From assembly GCF_004362825.1 (NCBI RefSeq), contig NZ_SNXZ01000001.1, positions 1,178,001 through 1,242,000 on the forward strand: a DNA stretch of 64,000 bases, read 5' to 3'. The position numbers and the translations under genes are program-made. Shown piece by piece: positions 48,974 to 57,753 of the stretch. The first letter of the stretch is position 1; every line of letters starts with the position of its first letter. The stretch comes from Labedaea rhizosphaerae (lineage in GTDB: Bacteria > Actinomycetota > Actinomycetes > Mycobacteriales > Pseudonocardiaceae). The notes beneath the pieces were generated by a model, which did not search any database, was not told where the DNA came from, and saw only the letters and a program-made list of their open reading frames with translations.

Positions 48974-50794
48974 CTAACCCCGGCGAACCAACCGGGTGAT
49001 TCGGCGGGTCGCCGGACGCAGTTCCTCCACTCGGAACAACGCGAGCGCGCCGAACGCGATCACGAGCACGACGATCCCCTGGACGATCAACTTCGCCCAG
49101 GCCCCCGCGAGGGTGCCGAAGCCCGCGAACACGGGTCCGATGAGCTTCATCAACCCGAACTCGACCGCGCAGGCGATCCCGCTGGCGACGACGGTGACCA
49201 GCAGCGTGCGCAGCACCCGCTTCGTCTGCAGGTTGCCCAGGCGCACCCAGAGCCACATCTGCCCGGCGACCGCGCCCACCACGTAGGTCAGCGAGTTGAC
49301 CATCATCACGCCGACCACGACGTCCCGGTCGGCCAGCGACGCCTGGCACATGAAGAGCAGCGGCACCTTCACCGCCGTCATCAAGATCATGATCAACGTC
49401 GGGGTGCGCGAGTCCTTCATCGCGTAGAACACCCGCATCTGGAGCATGACCAGTGCGTACGGCAACAACCCGAACGCACTCGCGCCCAGCGACAGGCCCA
49501 GGGTGGCCGCCTCTTCCGGCTTGGCGTGCCCCAGGGAGAACAGCGCAAGCCCGATGGACACCCCGGCGACGGACAGCGCGGCGCTCATCGGGCCGAGCAG
49601 AACCGTGGACAACCGGCTGCTCAGCGACAGGTCGTCGACCAGGCGCGGGATGTCGTTGTCGGCCGCGGCCTTGCTCATCCTCGGCAGGATCGCGGTGAGC
49701 AGGGACACGCCGATCACGCCGTAGGGCAGCTGGAGCAGCAACCACGCGTTGGCGTAGATCGCCGGGCCGCCGGGGTCGCCCGCCGTCATGACCCGGGTGC
49801 CGATGACCAGGCCGACCTGGCTGACCGCGACGTAGAGCAGCATCCACGCGGCCAGTCCGCCGAACTCGCGCAGCCGGTCGTCCAGGCCCCAGTGCCAGCG
49901 GAAGCGGTAGCCGGAGCGAAGCAGCGGCGGAATCAGGACCAGGGCCTGGATCGCGATGCCGAGGGTGGTGCCGAGGCCGAGCGTGAGCAGCTTCGCGTTG
50001 CCCATCTCGACCGGGTCGATCGACAGCTTCCCGGGCATGACCATGTACAGGACGATCGTCACGCAGACCACGACGTTGTTCAGCACCGGCGCCCAAGCCC
50101 CCGGACCGAAGACGTGCTTGGCGTTCAGCACGGCCTGCAGCAGCGCGAACAGGCCGTAGAAGAAGATCTCCGGCAGCAGCAGGTAGGCGAACGCGGTGGC
50201 GAGGTCGGGGTTGGACTTGCCGGTGTTGTCGATGAACAGCCATGTGAAGAACGGGGCCGCCGCGACGGCGATGACCGTGGTGATCCCAAGCATGACCATG
50301 CCGACGGTCAACAGCCGGTCGGTGTAGCCGTCGCCGCCGTCCGGGTCGTCCTGCGCGCGCACCAGCAGCGGCACCACGACACTGGACAGCACGCCACCGA
50401 GCAGGAGCTCGTAGATGATGTTGGGCAGCGTGTTGGCGACGGTGAACGCGCCGTTCTCCGCGGCCAGGCCGAGGGCCGCGGCCAGCAGGATCTTCCAGAG
50501 GAACCCGGTGATCCGGCTGACCAGCGTGGCGATCGCCATCGACCCGCTGGCCTTGGCCAGCGAAGGCTGCTGGGGTGCCGACCGCGGCTTCGGTTCGGGT
50601 GCGGGTTCGGGGCGCCGCCGAGGTGGCGGTGGCGGTGGCGGAGATGACGGTGAAGGCCGCGGCGGCACTGGTGGCGGTGGTTGCTGGGGCGGCAGCGGAC
50701 GCCGGCCCGGAGGCGGCATCTGCGCTTGTACGGGACGGCGGGGCCGCGCGCCTGGTCTCGGCCGCTGCCTCCCCCGCTCCGGGGGTTGGGTCAC
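48974..50794 (-). CDS. murJ: Lipid II flippase MurJ (MviN)
   Basis: 606 residues. Very Pro-rich cytoplasmic N-terminus (about 1-75) followed by about 14 transmembrane helices of the MviN/MurJ fold, starting SGSMAIATLVSRITGFLWK and with GGVLSSVVVPLLVRA. Translocates lipid II for peptidoglycan synthesis. Ends right after the last helix and lacks the fused kinase domain of the mycobacterial protein. GTG 50794 overlaps the DUF6049 stop. Confidence 0.95.
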   Translation of the reverse strand: MTQPPERGRQRPRPGARPRRPVQAQMPPPGRRPLPPQQPPPPVPPRPSPSSPPPPPPPRRRPEPAPEPKPRSAPQQPSLAKASGSMAIATLVSRITGFLWKILLAAALGLAAENGAFTVANTLPNIIYELLLGGVLSSVVVPLLVRAQDDPDGGDGYTDRLLTVGMVMLGITTVIAVAAAPFFTWLFIDNTGKSNPDLATAFAYLLLPEIFFYGLFALLQAVLNAKHVFGPGAWAPVLNNVVVCVTIVLYMVMPGKLSIDPVEMGNAKLLTLGLGTTLGIAIQALVLIPPLLRSGYRFRWHWGLDDRLREFGGLAAWMLLYVAVSQVGLVIGTRVMTAGDPGGPAIYANAWLLLQLPYGVIGVSLLTAILPRMSKAAADNDIPRLVDDLSLSSRLSTVLLGPMSAALSVAGVSIGLALFSLGHAKPEEAATLGLSLGASAFGLLPYALVMLQMRVFYAMKDSRTPTLIMILMTAVKVPLLFMCQASLADRDVVVGVMMVNSLTYVVGAVAGQMWLWVRLGNLQTKRVLRTLLVTVVASGIACAVEFGLMKLIGPVFAGFGTLAGAWAKLIVQGIVVLVIAFGALALFRVEELRPATRRITRLVRRG

Positions 50795-52947
50795 CGGCGT
50801 GCCTCACCCTGGGGTTCAGGCGCGGTGGCCGCGCCCGCACGGGCGGTGCGGATACGCCGGTAGATCCGCCTGCCGGACAGCAGGACCAGCGCACCGCCGG
50901 CAATACCCGTGACCACGATCGTGATGGTGCCGTACGAGGTGGAGTTCAGTTCGAGCCGCGCCGTGCTGCCCAGCACGGTGTCCCCGCTGGGTGTGGACAA
51001 CGACACGTCGACGGTGAACCGGCCCGACCGCAGCACCTTGCTCTCCGCGAACACGGTGACGTTGCTGCCCGCGGGCACCATGCGCACCGGCACGGGCGCG
51101 GCCTGCAGGCCGGGCACGTCGCTCAGCTTGATCTGCACGGCCATGGCGACCGGGAGCCGGTTGGTGACGATCACCGGCAGCGGCGCGTTCTGCGAGCCGA
51201 GCGAGATCGGCGGGCCCGGCGCCTGCACGCTGACCTTGCCGATCATGCCGCTGAGCTGCGTGCGCACGCCCGCGACCCGCGCCTTGGCCATGGCGACGTG
51301 CCCGCGCCAGCCGGTCGAGGTGGCCCGCACGAGGCCGAACTTCAGCGGCTGGATCAGGCTGCCCGGCACCACCTTGCTCGCCGGGTCCTCGTGCATGGCG
51401 TTGACCAGGTCGCGCTGGGTGTTGTCGACCCGCACCAGTTCCTTCGTCACCGAGCGCGGGATCTCCGCCGCCTGGTCCGCCGGGCTGTACTCGAGTCCGG
51501 CGGCGGTGCCGCCGGCCGGGCCGTGCACGAGGTCGGCCAGTGACTCGGGCTCGGCGAAGGAGCCGGCGAACCACGAGCCCAGCTGGTCCAGCCACACCTC
51601 GAGCTCGTTCGCCGGCATCGCCCAGTGGCGCGGCGGGGCGATCAACAGGTGATCACCGCCGGTGCCGTCGAACAGCGTGCGGTAGGCCAGCACGGCCAGG
51701 GCGTCCTGCACGGACGTGCGGTTGGTGAGCGCGCTGCCGAGCAGGCCGTCCACCGGCACGGCCGTGGTGGACGAACCCGTGGCCCCCACCGTCCACGGCG
51801 CCGGTCCGCTGGAGCGCTGCACCTTGGCGGGGTCGGCGAGCACCGTCACCGGGCCGTTCGCCGCCAGGTCGGCGAGCGTGCGCTGGTCGAGCGTGCCGCG
51901 GTCGGGCCAGTACAGGCCGGGTTGCGGGGTCACCCCGAGGATCCCCTGCACCACGGCCGAGCCGGACAGGGCGAGCTGCTCGATGTCGACCGCACCCGCA
52001 CGCGACAACGCGGCGAGGTCGACGTCGGCGTACGGCAGCGCGAGCACGCACTGGTTGCCGGTCACCAGCGACCGCAACCGGTCCACCCAGATGTCCGCGG
52101 CCGTCGCGCCCGTCCCCTGATGGGTCCGCCCGTCCTTGCCGGCGACCAGGTACCCACCGGCCATCGCCCGGGCGGTCTCCACCAGGTCGGGGTCGATGGC
52201 CACGCACACCGAGGACTGCAGGTCCGGATCGGTCGACGTGGCCGAGTCCAGCTGACCGAGCAGCTCGTAGAGGCGGCCGCCGGCGGCCAGCGAGGTGGCG
52301 AGGGCGTCGTCGGAGAGGACCACCTTGTCGCCCTCGGTCCGCACGACCCGCGGGTAGTCGTCGATCAGCGGCCAGAGCAGGGACACCTTGCTGGGCCGCG
52401 ACGGCGCCTTGGTGTTCTTGCCGGGCACTCCGAGCACCGGCAGCAGCAGGCCGGACGTGGCCAGGCGCGCGGTGCCGCCGAACTCGGGCTTGCCGTTGAT
52501 GTTGACCAGCAGCGGGTAGACGCCCGGCTGGTCGATGCCCAGGCCAGTGCCGTCCTGGCCGGTGATCGGCACCGTGATGGTCAGGTTCGCCGACTGGCCG
52601 GGCTGCAGCGCGGGCGCGACCGGCGTGAACGCGGACTGGCCGGCCTCGGTCGGCTGGTTGTGACCCAGCGCCTCACGCATCTGCTGCTCGGAGGTCTCCG
52701 GCTGGCCGCGCTGCACGCGGACCTGCAGGTCGTCGATGCGCCGGTCGCCGATGTTGGTGATCTTGCCGGTCACGGTCAGCGAACTGGACCCGGAGGTGAT
52801 CACCCGCGGGCTCAACTCACCGATCGTGAGCCGCAACCGGATCGGGTCCTGCGGCTGGGGCTGGGCCAACGCGGGCGAGGGGGCGCCGAGCACAGCGAAC
52901 GCTCCCGCGCACAGCAGGAGCACCAACCGCCCCGCCCTGCTCTTCAC
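50791..52947 (-). CDS. DUF6049 secreted/membrane-anchored protein
   Basis: 718 residues. Signal peptide (VKSRAGRLVLLLCAGAFAVL ... PALAQ), an N-terminal beta-sandwich region (RLRLTIGELSPRVITSGSSSLTVTGKITN), a large extracytoplasmic body and a C-terminal helix (GTITIVVTGIAGGALVLLSG) with a basic tail. Counterpart of Rv3909 between mutT4 and murJ. GTG 52947 is preferred for the signal peptide; GTG 52977 is open. Role in envelope biogenesis inferred from location only. Confidence 0.88.
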   Translation of the reverse strand: MKSRAGRLVLLLCAGAFAVLGAPSPALAQPQPQDPIRLRLTIGELSPRVITSGSSSLTVTGKITNIGDRRIDDLQVRVQRGQPETSEQQMREALGHNQPTEAGQSAFTPVAPALQPGQSANLTITVPITGQDGTGLGIDQPGVYPLLVNINGKPEFGGTARLATSGLLLPVLGVPGKNTKAPSRPSKVSLLWPLIDDYPRVVRTEGDKVVLSDDALATSLAAGGRLYELLGQLDSATSTDPDLQSSVCVAIDPDLVETARAMAGGYLVAGKDGRTHQGTGATAADIWVDRLRSLVTGNQCVLALPYADVDLAALSRAGAVDIEQLALSGSAVVQGILGVTPQPGLYWPDRGTLDQRTLADLAANGPVTVLADPAKVQRSSGPAPWTVGATGSSTTAVPVDGLLGSALTNRTSVQDALAVLAYRTLFDGTGGDHLLIAPPRHWAMPANELEVWLDQLGSWFAGSFAEPESLADLVHGPAGGTAAGLEYSPADQAAEIPRSVTKELVRVDNTQRDLVNAMHEDPASKVVPGSLIQPLKFGLVRATSTGWRGHVAMAKARVAGVRTQLSGMIGKVSVQAPGPPISLGSQNAPLPVIVTNRLPVAMAVQIKLSDVPGLQAAPVPVRMVPAGSNVTVFAESKVLRSGRFTVDVSLSTPSGDTVLGSTARLELNSTSYGTITIVVTGIAGGALVLLSGRRIYRRIRTARAGAATAPEPQGEARR

Positions 52948-52951
52948 GTCC

Positions 52952-53494
52952 TCAGCCCCGTCCCGACCGGTGTCCACTCTCGGCAGGGTCGTCTCCTGCC
53001 CGGTCGGAGAGTAGTTGCTTGGCCTTGCGGACCAGACGGCGCTCGTCGGCATACGCCAGCCGGCTCTCCAGTTCGGTGAGCGGGACCCACGCCACCTCGG
53101 TGACTTCCACGTCCTCGTCGGAGAGCTCGTGGTCCTGCGCGATCAGCAGGAAGTGGTGCACGGTCTTGTGCACCCGCCGGTCCTCGGCGACGAACCAGTA
53201 GTCGATCGTCCCGAGCGGGACGTCGACGATCGCCGTGATGCCGGTTTCCTCCTTGACCTCGCGGATCGCGGTCTCCGCGGCGGTCTCGGTGCCCTCGATG
53301 TGGCCCTTGGGCAACGACCACAGCAGGCGGCCGCGGCGGTCCAGCCGGCCGATCAACGCGGCGTGGGTGCCCAGGTCGGCGTCGAGGACCAAACCACCCG
53401 CCGACGTCTCGTCGACCGTCGGCAACCGCCGACCACGCCGTCGGGATCGGCGGCCGGGCCGGCCTCGACTCGATCGTCCGGACGACGGGGGCAC
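52952..53494 (-). CDS. NUDIX hydrolase (MutT4-like)
   Basis: 180 residues. Basic N-terminus then a Nudix domain with the complete box [23 protein letters not shown] (positions fit Gx5Ex7REUxEExGU). Positional counterpart of M. tuberculosis mutT4 next to pcnA. Likely hydrolyses nucleoside diphosphate derivatives. GTG 53494, divergent from pcnA. Confidence 0.92.
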   Translation of the reverse strand: MPPSSGRSSRGRPGRRSRRRGRRLPTVDETSAGGLVLDADLGTHAALIGRLDRRGRLLWSLPKGHIEGTETAAETAIREVKEETGITAIVDVPLGTIDYWFVAEDRRVHKTVHHFLLIAQDHELSDEDVEVTEVAWVPLTELESRLAYADERRLVRKAKQLLSDRAGDDPAESGHRSGRG

Positions 53495-53596
53495 ACCAAC
53501 GATCGTAGTGCGATCACCGGCCGGGCGTGGGCGCCCGGCGTATCGCGGTTACGCTGGTCGGCCGTGCCAGGTGAAGTGACGTCAGGGGATGACGGG

Positions 53597-55063
53597 GTGA
53601 CCGCCCAGCAGGCAGCTCAGCAGGCCGCCCAAGAGACGGCCCAGCGCAATGCCGTGGTGGAACTCGTCCGGATCGCCCCGATCGCCGACGAGCTCGCCGC
53701 GCGGTTCGCCGCCGCCGGTCACCAGCTCTACCTGGTGGGCGGCAGTGTCCGGGACGCCCTGCTGGGCCGGCTTTCCAGCGATCTCGACTTCACCACCGAC
53801 GCCCGCCCCCAGCAGATCATGGAGCTGGTGAAGGGCTGGGCGGACGCGATCTGGGACACCGGGATCGCGTTCGGCACGGTCGGCGCGGCGCGGCGCGGGA
53901 CCACGGTCGAGATCACGACGTTCCGCGCGGACTCCTACGACCGGGTGACCCGCAACCCGGAGGTCCAGTTCGGCGACTCGCTCGAAGCCGACCTGGTTCG
54001 CCGGGACTTCTCGGTCAACGCCATGGCCGTCGACCTGGCCTCGAAGACGTTCGTCGACCCGTACGGCGGGATGCAGGCGCTGGCCCAGCGCCTGCTCGAC
54101 ACGCCCGCGACCCCGGAGGAGTCGTTCGCCGACGACCCGCTGCGGATGATGCGGGCGGCCCGGTTCGCCAGCCAGCTCGGCTTCACCCTGGCCCCCCGGG
54201 TGCGCACGGCGATGACCGAGATGGCCGGCGAGATCACCCGGATCACGGCCGAACGCGTGCAGATGGAGATCTCCAAGCTGCTCTGCGGCGCGCAGCCGCG
54301 GCTGGGCATCGAGCTGCTGGTGGAGAGCGGGATCGCCGAGCACGTGCTGCCCGAGCTGCCCGCGATGCGCCTGGAGATCGACGAGCACCACCAGCACAAG
54401 GACGTCTACCAGCACTCCCTGGTGGTGCTGGAGCAGGCGATCGACCTGGAGGAGCCGGACGAGTCGCCGGATCTCGTGCTGCGCATCGCCGCGCTGTTGC
54501 ACGACATCGGCAAGCCGCGCACCCGCCGGTTCACCCCGGGTGGTGGCGTGAGCTTCCACCACCACGAGGTGGTCGGCGCCAAGATGGCCCGCAAGCGTTT
54601 GCGCGAACTCCGGTACTCGAAGGAGATCGTCGAGGATGTCGCCAACCTCGTGTACCTGCACCTGCGGTTCCACGGCTACGGCAAGGGCGAGTGGACCGAT
54701 TCGGCCGTCCGCCGCTACGTCACCGACGCCGGTGACCTGCTGCCCCGGCTGAACAAGCTGGTCCGCGCCGACTGCACGACGCGCAACAAGCGCAAGGCGG
54801 CGGCGTTGCAGCGCAGCTACGACGACCTCGAGGAGCGGATCGCCCGGCTCGCCGAGGAGGAGGACCTGGCCAAGGTCCGTCCGGACCTCGACGGCAACGA
54901 GATCATGAAGATCCTCGGCATCCCGCCGGGCCCGATGGTCGGCAAGGCGTGGCAGCACCTCAAGGAACTGCGCCTGGACAACGGCCCGATGGCGCACGAG
55001 GACGCGGTTGCCGCGCTGCTGTCATGGGCGAAAGCCCAGGGCCTAGGCGCGCCGGAGGCGTAG
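53597..55063 (+). CDS. pcnA: CCA tRNA nucleotidyltransferase (PcnA type)
   Basis: 488 residues. Class II nucleotidyltransferase head YLVGGSVRDALLGR and DLDFTTDARP with catalytic Asp pair, RRDFSVNAMAVDL, then an RNA-binding region and an HD domain (LLHDIGKPRTRRF). Both tRNAs here lack encoded CCA, so this enzyme is needed. GTG 53597 has AGGGGA nine bases upstream; GTG 53564 or 53576 would add a short Gln/Ala-rich extension. The 3' end overlaps the convergent MFS gene by 21 bases. Confidence 0.93.
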   Translation: MTAQQAAQQAAQETAQRNAVVELVRIAPIADELAARFAAAGHQLYLVGGSVRDALLGRLSSDLDFTTDARPQQIMELVKGWADAIWDTGIAFGTVGAARRGTTVEITTFRADSYDRVTRNPEVQFGDSLEADLVRRDFSVNAMAVDLASKTFVDPYGGMQALAQRLLDTPATPEESFADDPLRMMRAARFASQLGFTLAPRVRTAMTEMAGEITRITAERVQMEISKLLCGAQPRLGIELLVESGIAEHVLPELPAMRLEIDEHHQHKDVYQHSLVVLEQAIDLEEPDESPDLVLRIAALLHDIGKPRTRRFTPGGGVSFHHHEVVGAKMARKRLRELRYSKEIVEDVANLVYLHLRFHGYGKGEWTDSAVRRYVTDAGDLLPRLNKLVRADCTTRNKRKAAALQRSYDDLEERIARLAEEEDLAKVRPDLDGNEIMKILGIPPGPMVGKAWQHLKELRLDNGPMAHEDAVAALLSWAKAQGLGAPEA

Positions 55064-56353
55064 CACCCCGAAGTAGCCGGCCAGCCCGATCACGTACAGC
55101 CCCGCCGCGGCGAGCACCATCGTGACCGAGTGGCCGTTCGCGGGGATGAACGCGGCGCACACGGCGGCCGCGATCACCGACGTCATGTTGAACAACGTGT
55201 CGTAGAGCGCGAACACCCGGCCGCGGGCGTCGTCGCCGATGTCACGCTGCACGGAGGCGTCCACGCAGAGCTTGATCACCTGGCCGGCGTAGGTCAGCAG
55301 GAACGCCGCGCCGAGCACCGAGGGCAACGTCATCGGCAGCCCGAGCCCCAGCTGGGTGGCCATCGCGAGCACGAGCGCGGTCGCGACGGCCGTGTTCCGA
55401 CCCAGCCACGTGACGACGCGGGCGGTGGTCAGGCCGGCCAGCAGGATGCCGGCCGCGCCGAACGCCGCGACCTCGCCGAGCCCCGGCAACCCGGCCCGCA
55501 GCGGCCCGCTGTCGTGGAAGTAGTACCGCATCAGCAGCACCGTGATCAGCAGCGATGCGCTGAACGCGGCCCGGTGCATGATCAACGCAATGAACCCGGC
55601 GGTCACCGCGGGCGCACGCCACGCGGCCCGCGCGCCGTCGAGCAGCCCACGCAGCACGGCGAGCGCGGCCGCGGCGGGTTCGCTCACCTCGTCGGGCCCC
55701 AGCGCGCCCGCGACGAACCGGCCGGCCAGCCACGCGGCGAGGATCGAGCCGACCACGGCGGTGCCCGTGGTCAGGCCCGAGCCGAGGTCGCCGGTGCCGT
55801 AGACCCCGCCGAGCACGACCCCGCAGCCCGCGCCGATCACGGTGACGACCGAGCCGAGCGTGGTGGCCAGGGCGTTGGCCTCGACCAGGTTGGTCAACGG
55901 GACCACGTGCGGGAGCGACGCGGAGAGCCCCGAGCCGACGAACCGGCTGATCCCGATCACGACCAGCGCCAGCAACGACAGCGTCGTGCTGGACGCGCCG
56001 GTCGCCATGGCGAACGCCGAGACGACGACCATGACCCCGCGCACGAGGTTGGCCACGACCAGCACCCGCCGCCGGTCCCAGCGGTCGAGCAAGGCTCCAG
56101 CGAACGGCCCGACGAGCGAATACGGCAGCAGCAACGCCGTGAACGCCTCGGCGATCGCGATCGCGTCGGGCTGGCGCTCGGGGTTGAAGATCACCGCGCC
56201 GGCGAGGCCGATCTGGAAGAGGCCGTCGCCCCACTGCGAGGCGAACCGCGACAGCAGCAGCCGCCGGAACCCGGCCATGGCCAGCAGTTTGCGCGCCCCG
56301 ATGCGGGTGTCGGGCGTAACGGCGGGCGTGCCGGCCACGGTGTTCACGAGCAC
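55043..56353 (-). CDS. MFS transporter
   Basis: 436 residues, about 12 transmembrane helices with the MFS motif GALLDRWDRRRVLV between helices 2 and 3. Same position as the efflux-like Rv0037c next to yqgE in mycobacteria. Substrate unknown. GTG 56353 is taken as start, although no good ribosome site precedes it and GTG 56347 or 56338 are also possible. Its upstream DNA has a strong terminator-like hairpin and a folded element (see separate entries). Confidence 0.85.
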   Translation of the reverse strand: MLVNTVAGTPAVTPDTRIGARKLLAMAGFRRLLLSRFASQWGDGLFQIGLAGAVIFNPERQPDAIAIAEAFTALLLPYSLVGPFAGALLDRWDRRRVLVVANLVRGVMVVVSAFAMATGASSTTLSLLALVVIGISRFVGSGLSASLPHVVPLTNLVEANALATTLGSVVTVIGAGCGVVLGGVYGTGDLGSGLTTGTAVVGSILAAWLAGRFVAGALGPDEVSEPAAAALAVLRGLLDGARAAWRAPAVTAGFIALIMHRAAFSASLLITVLLMRYYFHDSGPLRAGLPGLGEVAAFGAAGILLAGLTTARVVTWLGRNTAVATALVLAMATQLGLGLPMTLPSVLGAAFLLTYAGQVIKLCVDASVQRDIGDDARGRVFALYDTLFNMTSVIAAAVCAAFIPANGHSVTMVLAAAGLYVIGLAGYFGVLRLRRA

Positions 56354-56386
56354 ACAGCGTACGGCCGTGCGGTACCGGCCGTATAA

Positions 56387-56426
56387 GGCAAACCCCCCGA
56401 ACTCCGGAGAGCTCGAGGGGTTTGCC
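56387..56426 (-). terminator. Terminator/attenuator hairpin upstream of the MFS gene
   Basis: GGCAAACCCC and GGGGTTTGCC arms with an interrupted inner stem. On the minus strand it is followed by TTATAC, and the MFS start is 34 bases further on. Confidence 0.65.
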
Positions 56427-56429
56427 GGC

Positions 56430-56509
56430 ACTCGGGGTGCGGGGTGTCCCCGCTGCAAACGCGGAACGACCCATGCTCGCGTGGTCTGCGAGCACGGGTC
56501 GCCCCGAGT
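56430..56509 (-). ncRNA. Candidate structured leader RNA or small RNA upstream of the MFS gene
   Basis: Three nested pairings read by eye: closing stem ACTCGGGG / CCCCGAGT, inner hairpin GCGGGG-TGT-CCCCGC, and a 13-base-pair hairpin GACCCATGCTCGC / GCGAGCACGGGTC with one mismatch and a 7-base loop. Followed on the minus strand by the terminator-like hairpin 56387-56426. The rest of the 355-base gap to yqgE holds nothing I can assign. Confidence 0.45.
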
Positions 56510-56708
56510 TGTGCTCGACCAAAGCGCCCGGTCGCCTCTCGGCGGGGTGCGCAGTGTGGCTCCAGCCGGACGGTATTCCACAAAGGCGATTCAGTTTGAG
56601 CCCGGGGGACACGGTGGCGCTTTGGCTACCTCGTCCAACGGAGGCGGGTCGGGGATTGTTCCCGGGCGGTCTTACCGGCTCGTGACTCGTGGATGGGATC
56701 ATGTCCAG

Positions 56709-57281
56709 GTGCGACCGGACGCTGATGTCGAGCCAGGGACGCTCCTCGTCGCGTCACCTGGGTTGCTCGACTCCAACTTCCGCCGGACGGTGGTCTACGT
56801 CATCGACCATCGCGGCGAGGGCACGCTCGGCGTGGTGCTGAACCGCCCGAGCGAGGTGTCAGTGGATGACGTGCTGCCCGCGTGGGGCCCGCACGTCACC
56901 GAACCGAGCGCCGTGTTCGTCGGTGGACCGGTCGATCCGAAGACGGCGTTGTGCCTGGCCGCGATGCGCACGGGTGAGGACGTCTCGGCGATGGCCGGCG
57001 TGATCGGCGTGCGTGGCCCGGTCGCGCTCGTCGACCTCGACTCCGACCCGGACACGCTGGTGTCCCGGTTCCGCGGGATGCGGGTATTCGCCGGCTACTC
57101 GGGCTGGGACGTCGACCAGCTGGCCGGCGAGATCGACCGCGGCGACTGGATCGTGGTCCCGGCCCTGCCCAGCGACGTGCTGGCGTCGCCGTCCGAGGAC
57201 TTGTGGGCGCGCGTTCTGCGTCGTCAGGGCATGCCGTTGGCCTTGCTGGCCACACACCCCGTGGACGTCAAGAACAACTAA
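56709..57281 (+). CDS. YqgE/AlgH family protein (UPF0301)
   Basis: 190 residues: PGTLLVASPGLLDSNFRRTVVYVIDH, GTLGVVLNRPSEV, FVGGPVDP and RVFAGYSGWDVDQLAGEI are typical of this conserved family. Function unresolved. GTG 56709 is chosen since the conserved region starts shortly after. Its stop overlaps the convergent SdpI-like gene by 4 bases. Confidence 0.92.
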   Translation: MRPDADVEPGTLLVASPGLLDSNFRRTVVYVIDHRGEGTLGVVLNRPSEVSVDDVLPAWGPHVTEPSAVFVGGPVDPKTALCLAAMRTGEDVSAMAGVIGVRGPVALVDLDSDPDTLVSRFRGMRVFAGYSGWDVDQLAGEIDRGDWIVVPALPSDVLASPSEDLWARVLRRQGMPLALLATHPVDVKNN

Positions 57282-57688
57282 GCCTTCGCGAAGGCGCAGG
57301 TCCCGCACTGGCAGCCCGCGCAGCCGGCAGGCACTTCCGGCTCGGGCTTCTCGTCCGGCACGGCCGCGGCGGCCCGGTGCCCGAGCACCCCGCCGCCCGT
57401 GGCGATGGCCAGCAGGCCGACCAACCCGATCACGGCGGCGACCAGCGTGCCCACCGCGTTCGGCATGAAGAACCCGGCGACGCCGCCGAGGACGCCGACC
57501 AGGCCCGCGACCAGCAGCGGGAGCCCGGCGACCTTGTTGGCCACCCGGAAGGTCTCGTCGGAGCGCATCGTCGCGTCCGTGCGCACGCCACCGAACCGGT
57601 TGCGCGGCAGGCGCTCGGTCAACCCGAGAAACCCGACAACAGCGATCAACAGGCCGATAACCACAGGCACGACAGCGACGGCAGCCAC
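57278..57688 (-). CDS. SdpI-like membrane protein with Cys-rich C-terminus
   Basis: 136 residues. Three hydrophobic helices with the SdpI-family motif RLPRNRFGGVRTDATMRSDETFRVAN between the first and second; B. subtilis SdpI gives immunity to a killing peptide, but most actinobacterial members are uncharacterised. The tail PAGCAGCQCGTCAFAKA has four Cys in 10 residues and may bind metal. GTG 57688 is preferred because TACGCT lies six bases upstream (57700-57695), the layout of a leaderless gene; GTG 57730 would add 14 residues. Confidence 0.78.
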   Translation of the reverse strand: MAAVAVVPVVIGLLIAVVGFLGLTERLPRNRFGGVRTDATMRSDETFRVANKVAGLPLLVAGLVGVLGGVAGFFMPNAVGTLVAAVIGLVGLLAIATGGGVLGHRAAAAVPDEKPEPEVPAGCAGCQCGTCAFAKA

Positions 57689-57753
57689 AGGGTTAGCGTA
57701 AGCGCCGCCTGCCGGCCAATCCCCGGACACCCCGATCGGATGTGCTGCACCTC

